The notes: generated from the letters alone by a model not told the origin. A DNA stretch of 64,000 bases from Saxidomus purpurata (GCA_022818135.1 JAFMSR010000034.1:434001-498000); one strand, 5' to 3'. Counted from the first letter of the stretch, positions 44,602 to 57,523 are shown. Program-made: numbers and translations.

Positions 44602-45867
44602 ATAATTTAATGTTGTAACATTTTCATGACTTTGTTCTTTTATTCTAAACTTTTTATTACAGATATCGTTGTTTGTCGCAAGAATTATAATATTATTGCT
44701 TATCAATAATTTGTCGTCGTTTTGATGTATGTAATGAAACAAAATTGATTCCGACGTTTGCCTTGAAGTTGGGGATAATTAGTGTCACATCTTAATTGAG
44801 TAGACACTTATTGCTAATATTAACAAAGGTTGATGATTGCGATTTTCTACAGTACTGTCATCATGTTTTTCATTTTAATGAACCATAAAGTAAGATAATC
44901 GGCTAAAACAGATGTCATTGGCAATTTACTGTCGAAGTAGTTAAGACAGGATTATTTTAGTGTCAACTTTGCATTATTGTATTTATATACTAATAAGTGT
45001 TACTTTGTGTGAATGTGATGGCTTCACGTTAAGCTTCTAAACAGGACATGTACTTTCTGGTTCGCTATTGCGTTGATCAGGAGCTTAACGTCAGAAGCAG
45101 GGATTTTTTTAAGACGGAAGATTTGGTAAGAAATCGCATGTTTTTTTTCATCTAAATCACTACTTCATCAGCATATCTTTTTGTTACATGTGCGCGCCAG
45201 TTTATGATTTGTTTTATCCACTCAACTGTTGGGTAAAGCTTCCGTCTGTATAATGTCAATGTCAATCAAAACTCGCACAGAAATACACAAAAATGTAATA
45301 AGATAACGAATTTACATTAGAGAAATAGTAAAAACATATGTTGATGCTTTTTCAAAAAGATTTTTCTAGACGATTATGTAGCATTCTGTATTCACTTTAT
45401 TTCTGCGATATGACTTCCTTTTACTACTGTTGATTTTTTTCCCCGAATAAATCATTAGTTTAGACATAATTTATTGCATTATCTCTTAAGCGGTTATTAA
45501 ACAAGTCTGTATTTAAGTTACTTCAACCATTTCTTAAACGAGTGTGATAAATATTTACAATTATCGTGCCTTTAAAATAGAACTGATCTGGTAATAAACT
45601 ATTTTTATGTTTATACATAATAACAACTTTTTTAAAATTACGCCTGTCACTAAAAGATAACCATCCTATTTCCTGAATAAGTTTATTTGTAGAAACTGAT
45701 CGTCATACTTTGCGACAAAAACAATATGTTTGTTATAAATATAAGAACTGACAATTATTTGCCGTCTGAATGTACAACAAATCGGCATCAACTCTTTTAA
45801 ATGTACGGTACTATATTGAATTTCTAAAGTTGACATTTCCAGCTTTCAATTTGGTGAATTTCGTACG

Positions 45868-45945
45868 GTGCAGAACTGGTCATGATCTGCACTGATTGAA
45901 AATTCATGCAGAACAATTGCTGCTAGCAGTAAAATTGTTACTTTA
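45868..45945 (+). repeat. Dispersed bivalve repeat, short copy
   Basis: Shares tgcagaactggtcatgat and gctgctagcag type words with 43140-43255. Confidence 0.35.
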
Positions 45946-46059
45946 TCAAAACAACATTCTCTCAGCGCTGACTGCATCCACATAATCAGTAGATAAATGT
46001 AAGAACTAAACTTCACAAACATACAAGTAACAGCCTAAATACTGTACGTCCATTTATCG

Positions 46060-46200
46060 ACCCCTACATTGTGAGAGCTCGAACCGGGGGCACAACCGGT
46101 TTCTGTACGTACATGCATATCGATTCCTACACCCGATGTTAGACACCAACATTTTACCAACTACCTGTGAGCTATGAACCGGGATCACAACCAGCTTTTG
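46060..46200 (-). mobile_element. Degenerate tRNA-like/SINE remnant
   Basis: In reverse complement, a box-A-like tagctcacaggtagttgg and a box-B-like ggttcgagctc are separated by about 90 bp, longer than in a tRNA. Two gaaccggg-type blocks suggest a dimeric or rearranged element. Confidence 0.3.
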
Positions 46201-46450
46201 TACTGTAGGTGTTTGATGTTTTATGAAAATAATTAAGATGATTTTTTTAAAAGATCGCACTGTTGAAAGTAAAATTTAGTGACGTAACATCAAACATTGT
46301 GGTACACACATGTAACATTTACCCCTCGTGCTAAGGTTTGGTTTCAAAACAGTTAAATTTGATTTGAACTGAATTACAATTCAAGAAGGAAAGTACATCC
46401 GTTCCAGCCGTATTATGGTCGTTCTAACAGACGGGCAGTTTACCTTATTA

Positions 46451-47127
46451 CAGTAAAATCCATATATAGCGACTCCGGATATAACGTAACTTCAGATATA
46501 ACGAACAGTTCTTTTGGGCCCGACTTTTCCTTTTTTGTTTAATGTAAAAAGATGCGGTTATATCGTACTCCGTTTATAAGGAAACTTCGGATAAAGTCTC
46601 TCACTTCACATGTATAACCTTTTGATAAACTAGATAAAAGAGAATACCAACACAATTGCTAAGTAAAATGTTAAAGTGATAATATTTTTAGTAAACAATT
46701 ATAAGCGTTTCTTTAAAAGCATGTAGACCTGGTGAAATCCCATTTTGGGAGAGAAAAAAAACATGTTAAATATTCAAGTTTTGGCAATTAAGCGAAAATC
46801 GGCCTCATTCAATTGTATCAAATACAAAATTTTTTTGTTTCAGTTTGCCAGTGAAAACATGAACCGTCTTTTTAATGCTTTGCAATTATTTTATATACGG
46901 ATATAGAAAAGGAAAACAGTTATAGATATTTATAACTGTTCAAAAGGTGGTAGAAAAATCAAAAGCAACTGTAAGTTGATGGTTGGGATTTGACTATAAA
47001 AACTTGTTCGATTTGTATTTTAGTTCGATATATATAAGGAACGTCGATATATGGATATAAGGAACTCAATGATATAAGGAACACATTTAATAGATCCCGG
47101 AGAGTTCGTTATAAGCAGAATTTACTG
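46451..47127. mobile_element. pogo/Tc1-mariner-like non-autonomous element (677 bp)
   Basis: Ends cagtaaaatccatatatagc and, inverted, the right end (aagcagaatttactg) form imperfect TIRs with TA on both outer sides (46449-46450, 47128-47129). Repeated ataacg/ataagga words near both ends are typical of Tigger/pogo-type ends ('...ataacgaac'). No transposase is present. It is nested in the 4.2-kb unit. Confidence 0.65.
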
Positions 47128-47311
47128 TATACCGGTACTATGTTTTCTCACACCGTCGGTACTAGGCTCAATTTATGTGGGCTCAAGTCAGTGGCTCTTA
47201 CCACTAGAACAGTACGTGCGTAAATAAAAGTTATATGTCCGTGTGTTATCATTCTCTTTCAGTGATAAACATGTACATATCAACGTTTCAAGATAACTGC
47301 TTGAGACACGA

Positions 47312-47352
<41 letters not shown>

Positions 47353-47353
47353 G
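47312..47353 (+). repeat. (GA)n microsatellite
   Basis: About 17 GA units followed by impure aaagagagaaa. Confidence 0.95.
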
Positions 47354-48824
47354 GTTTAGGATATACTTTATATATATAAAGTGTCATTACCGCATACATT
47401 ATACATGTACATAAAGATTTGTATTCTCACCTACGAGGTACAAATTTCCGCCCAATACCGGTGAAAAATAACCTTATACTTAAGTGCTGATCTCTCATCG
47501 CTGCCGGGCTATTTTTACGTAAATTAAAAGCAGCAAGCACATCACATACATACGAAAATATGATTGTAAAACTATCTAAAAAAATAAACAAAGGGTTGTG
47601 GGTATTCTTTTTCTTAGTTAGATCATTTTCTATCCATTTATAGCAGTTTTGAAGTAGAATTCGAGAAAAAGCTGTTTATTAATTTTTTCATCCCCATTCT
47701 GTATTTACACTTATTTCTGCTTACTTGCGTGAAAATAAATCTACCATGTCCATTAAGTAGTGGATAAGTAAATCCCATTCTCATGTATTTCAGCGTTAAT
47801 TTACAGTAAATACTTAGTTCTGTCGTGATTCTTTTAAGCATCGTTTTTTTTTCAATTATCAACAATTAGAGTGATCACGATGCTTTAATATTATTCTTAA
47901 CATTTTTCTTTTTGGTCGTACTCTGTCATTCAATGTAGTATTTGTCGATCTCTGCATTAAGATAATTCATTTAAAATAATCGTATGGGTTGAGGTATTTC
48001 TTTTTCATCTCACAGTTCTAAAACACGGTTCTACATACAGGTTACTAAAACTTACTGGTATACACAGTACATAATGTAATTACTAAAAACATTTAAGACT
48101 GAAATTTTATTGGTTACAATATGGAATACATTGTACATCATTATTGAAAAACACAGTTTTATACATATGTACAATGCAATATAGTACATATTTTTTATTT
48201 CATCGCTTTTACCTGTATAGAAAATGACATGCCGCATAACGTCGCGACACGCGGCATCACTCGGCGGGACTCGTTGTCGCGCTTGAATGCGCTTGATTGC
48301 TATTTTGTCTTTCAGATGCGGCAATTGAATGCCGCATACATTTTGCGATGTCGCGTCACGCGTTTGATTTCCCGCCGCATCTCCATGCTTTCAGACTCTT
48401 ATTTACATGCCGCATGGACGCATATGCATGGGGTTTCGCCTGTGCTGTACTGTATGTCTTTATTTATTGGTAACTTTTTGTTGCAAAATATACTGTAGTT
48501 TCAGGAAATCGATTGATCCAAGGGTATTGTGATGATGTTGAGAAAGATGATATATGCATTTTAGGTAAGTTTTAAAATTAAAGCAAGCTGTAGTGTCATA
48601 ATTGCTTACAGTAGTATTAAATTGTAAATTGTTCATGCAAAAGAAACCTTTGGTATAATACCAAGGTAAATAAAAATATACAAGACATCTATTTACCTTT
48701 CACTCCTTCACAGTAACCTGTGATTGATATTCCTTGCAATCTCAGTAAATTGTGTTACTCAGTACTATTATTTGAATATCTTTATCATATTCATACAATT
48801 ATTATACTATATAGGAGTCACCCG

Positions 48825-50190
48825 GTAGTTGGTCGGTCGGTCGGTCGGTCGGTCGGTCGGTCGGTCGGGCGGGCGGTTGGTCCGTTGCATTTTCCTTGTC
48901 CGGAGCATAATTTGAAAACTACTTGTTGGAATTCAATACAATTTCATACAATGGTCAAGCACATTCAGAGAAAGTGCAGTGCACAAGAACTATAACTCCA
49001 TCTTGACTAATTACAGAGTTATTTTCCTTTGTTACTTTTCCTTGTCCGGAGCATAACATGTAAACTATTGGTTTGAATTCAATACAACTTCATACAATGG
49101 TCAAGCACATTCAGACAAAGTGCAGTACACAATAACCATAACTCCATCTTGACTAATTACAGAGTTATTGCCCTTTGTTACTTTTCCTTGTCCGGAGCAT
49201 AACTTGAAAACTACATGTTGGAATTTAATATTGATTCATACACTATTCGAGCACGATGAGAGAAAGTGCAGTGCACAAGAACCATAACTCTATCTTGAGT
49301 AATTACAGAGTTATTGCCCTTTGTTACGTTTCCTTCTCCGGAGCATAACTTGAAAAGTACTGGTTGGAATTCACTACAACTTCATACAATAGTCAAGCAC
49401 AAAACGAGGAAGTGCAGTGTACAAGAGCCATAACTATATCTTGAGTATTTTTAGTGTTATTGCCCTTTGTATATTTTCTTTGTCCGAAGTATAACTTGAA
49501 TACTACTGTTTGTAATTCAATACAAATTCATACAATGGTCAAGCACATTCAGGGAAAGTGCAGTGTACAAGAACCATAACTCCATCTTGACTTATTTCCG
49601 AGTTATTGCCCTTTGTTACTTGTCCTTTTCCGGAGCATAACTTGAAAACTACATGTTGGAATTCAATACAACTTCATACAGTGGTCAAGCACATTTAGAG
49701 GAAGTGAACTGTACAAGAACCATAACTATATCTTGTGTAATTTCAGAGTAATTGCCCTTTGTTACTTTTCCTTGTTTAGAGCATGACTTGAAATCTATTG
49801 GTTGGAATTGAATACAAATTCATACAATTGTCAAGCACATTCAGAGGAAGTGCAGTATACAAGAACCATAAATCCATCTTGACTAATTACAGAGTTATTT
49901 CCCTTTGTTATTTGTCCTTGTCCGGAGCATAACTTGAAAACTACTTGTTGGAATTCAATACAACTTCATACAATGGTCAAGCTCATTTAGAGGAAGTGCA
50001 GTGTACAAGAACCATAACTATATCTTGAGTTTTTAGTTATTTTAGAGTTATTGCCCTTTGTTACTTTTCCTTGTCCGGAGCATAACTTGAAATGTATTGG
50101 TTGGAATTAAATACAAATTCATACAATGGTCAAGCACAATGAGAGGAAGTGCAGTGTACGAGAACCATAACTCTATTTTATTTATTTTGC
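48825..50190 (+). repeat. (GGTC)n run followed by nine ~146-bp tandem units
   Basis: A (GGTC)n run (48830-48868) precedes units marked by ttgtccggagcataact near 48896, 49040, 49186, 49336, 49484, 49630, 49774, 49920 and 50070. Each unit has tacaatggtcaagcacatt, agtgcagtgtacaagaacc and attgccctttgttact. Copies differ by scattered substitutions, so the array is old. Confidence 0.9.
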
Positions 50191-50299
50191 CAGGTATTTT
50201 GTTACAACTAACTTCTTCAGTTGATAAAGCGGTCTTTCGGGGGTATTAATCACATTTAGATATAGGTCTAGTTTTAACAGATACACTGAAGAAAGTAAA

Positions 50300-50520
50300 C
50301 AATATTTCTAAAATGAATGAAACAGTTGTTGAAATGGAGTTGATGAATTTAAAGGTTGATAATAAAAGGATACAAGCTGATACGTATAGAATAGAAAAAG
50401 AAACAAACAATTAGAAAAGGAAATAGAATGTATGGACCTATAAAAACAAGTACTACAGATCAGACTGTTGAAGGAGACATTAGATTCCTTGTCTGTAAAT
50501 GTGCTTGATTGTTGATACTT
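50300..50520 (+). pseudogene. C-terminal coil of a Harbinger-type Myb/SANT partner, broken
   Basis: MNETVVEMELMNLKVDNKRI then ADTYRIEKETN, with a one-base shift and a stop, then EKEIECMDL and LLKETLDSLSVNV. The charged leucine-zipper-like tail resembles the end of Myb/SANT-like proteins that accompany PIF/Harbinger transposases. The call depends on the HARBI1 relic 1.1 kb away on the opposite strand. Confidence 0.4.
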
Positions 50521-51589
50521 TTTAAGAGATATGCAGTTTCATTAACAGCATCATATAGTTGAATTACTTGACATGGTATATGACTGTGACTTTGAAAATG
50601 GGTCCAGATGAGCATTAATTGTTATTGTGCAAATTTTTAATGTAAAAAGACAAATAACCAATTTTCATCAATTTTGGATGTAAACATACTATGAAGTTTT
50701 TATCATAAAGCGTATTACAATAGGAACAACTGATTCTTTCATATTCAAAAAGGTGAAATTAGGGCACAGTCAATCAAAATTATGAGTAATTGAAAACCTT
50801 GGAAATTACAACAAAAGTAAAACAAGCAATAAACTTGACGGCAAATTCTGTGTAATCAGGTGGAATTTCAAGAAAAAATAACTTCATATGAATAAGTAAC
50901 ATGGTGATCTACAATGGTAAATATAACGACATTAAAATTACTGTTTTGACACAAAAATAACTGAACAAGTAGTTGGTAGAATCACTTAAAATTTACAATT
51001 CATAATCAATATACTTCACACTTTTATAAAACATTTTAAAAAAATGTGTGATTTTTACTCATCTTGACCCATTTTCCTAGTCACAACAGGATGTGTGTTT
51101 GATATTATCTCCATTATTCTAGAACATTGAAACATTTTCCAATAGATTTTCAAACAACTTACTCATAACAATGTGGTCTAGCGCCTTTATTTCTACTGCA
51201 TTGTTTCTGATAAAAAGATATTTTTACTGCAAATCAGGCAAGTAAGTTTCATCAGAATTCAATTCCCATGTTATGGTTAAACTTCTAAAAATGTATTTTC
51301 ATTACTAAATTAATACATTAAAATTACAATGTAAAAATTGACATGCAAGTACACACAGGACATTATGTCAATTTAGATACTATTTATTTCCTTTGACTGC
51401 AAGTGTTTTGTAACACTTTAATAATTCAAACTTGAAAATATCGAACAAGCAATCCAAGTTAACAGATGTAAGTGAAATTTCAAAATGACATTACAATGAA
51501 ATTATAACAGTGAGTGGGTGAAAGAGTGGGTGCGTGGTTTGGTGGGTGAGTGAGTGAGTGAGTTAAAAGTTACTATCACACAAGTGACG

Positions 51590-51945
51590 CCGAATAGTGG
51601 CACCATCATTACCATTTGGTAAATGGACAATACTGTCATTATTTCCTACATCGGGTAATTAAATGTTATCATCAAGTGGCCGATTAAAGGCCATGGCGAT
51701 GTTATGAAGCACAACACACGCAACTGTTACAAGTGTTGCCCTCTCTTGAGCCATCGTGATACCATTATGTAGGCACGCAAACCCTCTCTTCAAAAAGAAT
51801 TGTTAAATGGTCACTCTAGCTCTGCATAAGGTTCGATTAAAGTTCCTGTCATTGTCTGTTTGTGGCGGCTGGAATGGGGTCATTAAGAAAGGCCTACATG
51901 GGTAGCCACTGTCCCCAACTAATATACCATCATATTGCCCTGAAA
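51590..51945 (-). pseudogene. HARBI1-type PIF/Harbinger transposase, last exon, broken
   Basis: After an acceptor (ttaatttcag, ending about 51945) the minus strand reads GDSGYPCRPFLMTPFQPPQ, then NFNRTLCRARVTI, a stop, LKRGFACLHNGITM and VTVACVVLHNIAMAF. These are the standard C-terminal motifs of HARBI1-like DDE transposases, including the GDSGYP block (family knowledge). An in-frame TAA replaces the residue after ARVTI, and a short deletion follows. Upstream exons were not found between 51950 and 53200. A second stop lies near 51660. Confidence 0.8.
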
Positions 51946-51949
51946 TTAA

Positions 51950-53190
51950 TTAATACCTTTTGGTTACTGTGATTAATAAAGATGTTAAAAGATATCATAA
52001 TTATAAAGAGAATATTTTCTCATACTTGCTTCGGATACTGTTACATAAAGGTATATTTGTTTTTCTTTTTAAATGTTGATGCCAATATATTACTTACTAA
52101 CAAGCAACAAACAATTCACATATACTGACCAAGAGAAAGCAGTTTGACCATTTTGAGCAAATTGAGACCATATTAACACGTGTGTAAGGTGATACTTTAG
52201 CTTATAGCATCCCTATACAATGCGAGTTTTTTTTAAAATATGCAGGTTAATAGTTTATATACATAATACTGAACACAGCGAAGAAAAATATATATGTGTA
52301 AGCATGTTTGTGTAAGGTCTATTTGATGTGTATTTTTCACATAATAGGAAAAGACATACATGTACCATTTTCCATGTTTCTTTTTATTTGGGAATTTCTA
52401 TATATCCTTGAGTCATGAACAGAGCCTGGTCACTCAGCTACACAATTTGTGAATCTATACTCTGCATCACAAACCATCTAAATAGAGAATAGAACTTATT
52501 TGAGCTACGCAGAGCACAAAATGATCAAGGGTGTGCTACTTTGTCAGATTAATGACCTTTATCGTGGGACTATAAAGCTCCTAGATTATAATCATGCTTT
52601 TCGTTTTTTGCTGATGTTGCTTTGCCTGCAACATTTATGCATGAAGCCATTCAACATATTGTGCCTTTTTTATTTGTAACCGAAGTTAGACTTTTATCCA
52701 ATATTAAACTGTTTGTTTACTGTAAGCAGTTTGCCAACTATTGTTGTTTGTCAACTATTATCCTGTAATATTAAGCTTATAATGTTTTCTTGAGGCCTTG
52801 TAAGAAGTTGATTTTCAAAATAGTAAATTTCCTTGAAAAATTTTGATAATGTTATTATTTATGTTATGATTATCTTATTCTCATATATATTTTATCCTGA
52901 ACTTGTGATGTAAAATATTGTGAATTACTGTGATACCAAATTCCTGTGATGGCTAATAAGTCACTAAAAGTGCCATTGGTTTTAACACACGGAAGCCGTA
53001 CTTCAGCTTTCAATACAAAACAATAGTATGTAGAAATATTTGTGAAATTAGGAAAGAAATTGTCTGGGTTTATTTCGGCGCAGCCGTATTTAGCTCGCTT
53101 TTGACCGGAAGTTATTGAACTCTTCAACCGCCAATGAAATGACGAGTAGAATGTATAACATTTTATAAAATGGAAAATTTACGCTGCAAT
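51950..53190. other. Non-coding, no feature recognised
   Basis: AT-rich. The minus ORF at 52870-53127 has no recognisable domain. Confidence 0.5.
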
Positions 53191-53199
53191 GCACCTTTT

Positions 53200-56050
53200 A
53201 ATTGGATAATACGGGATGCATAGAATTACCGAAAACAACCGAAAAAGACCAGTTCAAAAATGGACCCCAAAGGTCACACGAATGGGGGGACCAACAAACC
53301 TATATTGAGCAGGTGGTTTCTTTCCCCCATTTACATCTTCGCCAGGGGTATCACCCTAGACATAGCAGTCAAGTCACATGCGTTTTATTCCGTTTGACTT
53401 GCGGAAAGTTGATGGGGGACATGGCGGTCAGGGTAGAAGCGATGTAAGTTTATCTAAAACACTGCAGTTTGATGGCCAGTCAGACTGGCTTTTCACCAAA
53501 GATTTGAGAGCTACGCTCAGGGGAGTAAGTGGGACGAGCAGATATGCAATGAGCACCTCTGTTGGAATCTGGTAGGCAAGGCGAGTGAGTATTTCTTCAC
53601 TATTACATCCCGTCAGTGGCTGTTGGACTTCACCGACCTATTATAGGAAGCCGCAGGTCAGATCCCCACCTGACTGCCAAATCAATTTGGAAGATCAGGG
53701 GGAAATGAATGATAGACCATCCTAAAGAGGGGCAGGGGAAACTTTTGATGGCCAGTCAGATGGACAGTCTTTTCGCCAAAGATTTGAGCGCTGCTCTCAG
53801 GAGGGTAGATTGGACGAGCAGATCTGCAAGGAAAGGAGCAGCTCTGCTGGAATCTAGTTGGCAAGGCAAGAGAGTATTTCTTCACTATTACATCCCGTCA
53901 GCGGCTGTTGGGATCCACAGAGACAATGGATGATTTAAAGCGTAGGTCTGGAGCCAGTCAGGTACCAACGACCTATCGTAAGCAGCCGCAGCTCAGATTA
54001 CCCACCTTACCGCAAGGTCAAGTTGGTAGATCAGGGGAAAGTGAATGATTAGCCATCCTAAAGTTGGGCAGGGAAAGCTTTTTCCTATCCAATTGGGCTG
54101 GGGTGCGCGACTTTTAACAGCCCTAACTCCAAGTATTCAAGGGGCTGTTCCCACGGGCCGCATTCACTTAAAGAAAGACCTTGAAGATTTTTTTGACTAC
54201 TTGCATAGGAAGGTAGAGGAAATGTCACAGAGGGAGCTATCAAACACATCCCCCAGTGTATGAAATGTAGGGGGACCCCAAATGCGGCCCAGGAAGTGTT
54301 TGCCACTCGTCCAGAACTTGAAAAGTTCTTCAATGAGCTTAATGGGAAGATGCAGAAAATGTCACAGGGGCCGCCACCAAACACACCCAGAGTACTGAAG
54401 GTGGGTGGACCTTGGATGTGCTCCGGGAGAAGCTTTCCACTTCTCCCCCATTTTCCAAGCCTGTCAAAGGGGGATACCAGTAATACTGATTCGTTCAGTG
54501 CTTCTTGTAGGGAAACCCTGATCAGGACAAATTATCTTTGGGGTCTATGATACAGGAGATGGTGGATATCCCAATGAAATTTGGGTGGTCTTGACAACTC
54601 CCCGGGCTCCAAGCTCGGTTGGTAGGGACAATTCTAACATAAATTCGTTAAGTACACAATATTGGGGTAACCCAAGCAAGCCCCTCACGGATGGACCATT
54701 TCCAATCAGATTGGTTTCCATGAGCAAAGTGGACAATGTAGTGGGGGAGAGCAAATGGGGGCAGTTGCAGACACTGCAGCTAAGGTAAACTTTAGCTCTG
54801 ACAAGCCTTCGCACTCAACTTACCTCAAAGGAATGGGGACAATTCGGATAAAGCAGAAGCAGTGGTAAGGTTAGCCAATGAGGTAACCTCTGTCATTGCT
54901 GGGCGCAATCGTGCTATGTATAGTCAGTCCCCATTTTCGCGCTCAGTTAAATTCTTGACAGTGGGACAATGCATGCGGTCAAGTGGTAAGGTGGTAACGC
55001 CGGTTCCCCGGGGTATTAGGGGAAAATGGTTTTACGCACTAAACATGTGTACTGTCCCAATAAAGGGCCTTGTCTTGAGGTTTAATCTCCTCTACCAGGA
55101 AAGTGCTATAGTGGATACAGGGAGGAAAATGATTGATGTTGTCAACTGGGAGGGTCCCCTAAAATTGTTAGAGGGTTCGAAGAACCCGCAGTTAGGGAAG
55201 GGGACAGTCAGAATGACTCAGTGGCCCACGGACTTTTTCCAGTAAAAGACATGCCCACAGTATCTGCAAGCCTGGGCGGCAAATTACCTTTGCCCCCTGC
55301 AGTAGACCCTCTGAACAATTTCAAAGCCCTCGAGATGGGAAAGGAGAAGCCCTTTTCCACAGATTGGGCATGGGTGAGAAAAGAGATCTCACCATCTGGG
55401 AGTAACGGTCCCGACTCCTGTACATGTGGACCGAAGGTTAGGGATGATTCAAGAGAACACCCAAGTGTGTGTCACATATCAGAACATGTCCCGAAGTAAG
55501 ACGCCCGCACAGCATCTGTAGGGGAGTCCAATTGGATGGAGGTTACACTTTCAGCAAGGGTCGGTTCAAAGCTTCCAGTTGAATTTGGACCTTTCTCTGG
55601 TTATCTTCCGGTTGGCTTGTGGAATTTAGGCCTGATTTAAGTTGGAGGAGGCATGGATGTGGACATAATTTCCTGTGCTCGCCAGTATTTGTGGACAGAG
55701 GGTCCCTGGGGGAGTTGCCTCTTCGTGCCAACATAAATGCCGCACATTCACTTTCAATGAGAAGGGTTGCCTCATACCAGTTGATGTGAGCTGGTATGTA
55801 GGGCTGTCAACGATTGGAATTGAATTATTTGAGCTTCTTGATTGTACAAGGACTGGCGGCTCGGTAGCCTTCAGCACAAACTGGGGATCAGAAGGCTCGG
55901 ATGGATCTACGTCGGTTGGGCATACGTTGGGTCCCATGGGGCATTTACAGGGGCTGGCCTCTTTTGTTAATTGACAGCTCATATGGCTGGCATTTTAAAG
56001 GTGAGGTCAACGTACCTCAATAGTTCAGGTCGGCAACTAGAGTTGTGTCC
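53200..56050 (+). pseudogene. GC-richer retroelement relic, probably Gypsy gag/protease
   Basis: Open frames of 65-127 codons follow one another in three plus frames. FDGQSDWLFTKDL and FDGQSDGQSF (53470 and 53742) belong to two ~290-bp direct repeats that also share a block reading YFFTITSRQ. The next part reads MDDLKR with PTTYRKQPQL, like Gypsy gag. GTPNAAQEVFATRP and related lines follow. The 127-codon frame at 54862-55245 ends NLLYQESAIVDTGRKM, like the end of a retropepsin domain. No RT or integrase is seen. Base composition is clearly less AT-rich than the flanks, suggesting a younger or differently maintained element. The family call is weak. Confidence 0.4.
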
Positions 56051-56194
56051 AGGGCACTTGGCATCACCCCTCCTGTGTTACGGCTCATAACAAATGAAAA
56101 GGGGCGGGCTCAACTCGTTTTGGGGTGTGTCCAAGCAACATTTTAAGTAATGAAATAAATTGTCCTTGGACCAGTGATGTGGCCTAGGAGTGGA

Positions 56195-56535
56195 ATCGCC
56201 TATCTTACTGGATTGGTTAATTTGCCCTTGGGTCAGAGGGATTATTGTGGCGTATATTCCTGTAATTTGGTTAACTCTGCTTTAATGCCAGAAATAGGGA
56301 TGGACATGTTATCTCATTACGTTTGATTCATTTGCCCTTTGGCCAATGATAGAGCCAGGGACATGTATATTCCCCTAAATTGGTTGATTTTGCCCTTGGG
56401 TCAGAGGACCAAGGGACATATACTCTTGTAATTTAGTTAATTCGGGCATTTGGCTTAACATCGGGCCCACGGACAAGTTTGTTCATTTAATGTGTTGTGT
56501 TGATTATGCCCTTGGACTGTAATTAGGGGTGGAGG
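56195..56535 (+). repeat. Imperfect ~80-110-bp direct repeats
   Basis: Units carrying ttgcccttgg/ttgccctttgg followed by gtcagagg or ccaatgat and then tgtaatttggttaa recur near 56221, 56328, 56390 and 56508. They could be an LTR-like tail of the relic upstream. Confidence 0.5.
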
Positions 56536-56811
56536 CTTTGTTTTCATTTATTTTCAGAAATATATTTATGTGTTGGATACATGTGATACATGTTTGTATG
56601 ATATGAATACTCTGTATGTTAATTTTTTAGATTTTTACTTTATATCGTATTGTAACCACAAATACTATTTCATTAATCTCAGAGTTTTTGTCAGGTATGT
56701 GTTATTTTATGTATATTTTAGAATGATTGATACATGTGTTTTTAATTGTTATATTTGCTCTTTGAAGGTCACATTGTAAATAGGTGTAATGTATGTCCTT
56801 ACCTTCATGAA

Positions 56812-56852
56812 ATGAAAAAAAAAAATATTATTATTATTATTATTATTATACT
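56812..56852 (+). repeat. A-run plus (TTA)n, possible retroelement tail
   Basis: aaaaaaaaaa followed by about eight TTA units; this is the kind of 3' tail used by LINEs/SINEs here. Confidence 0.6.
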
Positions 56853-56984
56853 AATTTACTTACTCTCGATTGTGAAACAAGTTCTTATAACATAGATTTA
56901 TCGCTATTTACACGCATTTCATATGGTATCAGCCTCGAAGAGAATGAGACAAACGTGAAAATACCTGTGTCTAGGGCATGTCAC

Positions 56985-57065
56985 TGATGGAAATCTAACC
57001 CGAGACCCTGAGGCGAAAGAGTTACCACTGCGTCACGGTGGCTCAACCGTGGTGTCGTGGTAGCA
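56985..57065 (-). mobile_element. tRNA-like SINE head
   Basis: In reverse complement, ccaccgtgacgcagtggtaa (box A) precedes ggtctcgggttagatttcc (degenerate box B). Confidence 0.4.
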
Positions 57066-57478
57066 TGAACAGAGATGTAACTGTAAGTAATAATTCAAGA
57101 TATTTGGAAGTTTGCAGGCATGACCGTCTCAGTGGTCGAGTGATTATATTCCTGAAGTAGTTTAGGACCCTAAAATTGAGTGATGGTTAGGCGTGATTTT
57201 TGTGTGTCTGCTTAAATATTAATAATGGACAAAACTCTACCTTTTTGGTGAAAAATATTGAAACATTGATGATATGGAATACCTATAGCAAAATGTGACT
57301 TTAAATGTAACTTATAAAAAGTGATTATAAACTTAGGAAAGTGTTTAACATGTGTAACCTGTGTTACCTATATATATCATGTATACAGTTATACATGCGT
57401 GACAAGTTTTTACCTAGTTCTTACCTGAATACAAAGGATTTACCACGGTCAATCTCACGGTGGTAGTTTTTTGTGCCA

Positions 57479-57502
57479 TAACCCTAACCCTAACCCTAAC
57501 CC
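57479..57502 (+). repeat. Interstitial telomeric repeat (TAACCC)4
   Basis: Four exact units end 21 bp before the ORF1 start codon at 57524. TTAGGG-type telomeres are standard in molluscs. Confidence 0.9.
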
Positions 57503-57523
57503 TTGTATGTTCAAGCATTGTAA

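Larger units (their letters stand above)
44225..48452. mobile_element. 4.2-kb TIR unit with GC-rich subterminal ATGCCGC arrays
   Basis: TACAGTACAGCACAGGCG at 44223-44240 is exactly inverted at 48437-48454. Taking the outer TA as a target duplication leaves a 4228-bp unit. The first ~180 bp (44236-44400) and last ~230 bp (48228-48440) are strikingly GC/CpG-rich, with about five and six copies of gccgcgt/atgccgc/gcggcat words in both orientations; the interior is AT-rich. No transposase ORF is visible, and the interior holds a pogo-like element and a palindrome. Subterminal motif clusters are transposase-binding sites in several DNA transposon superfamilies (known). The class here is not recognised. 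Confidence 0.72.
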
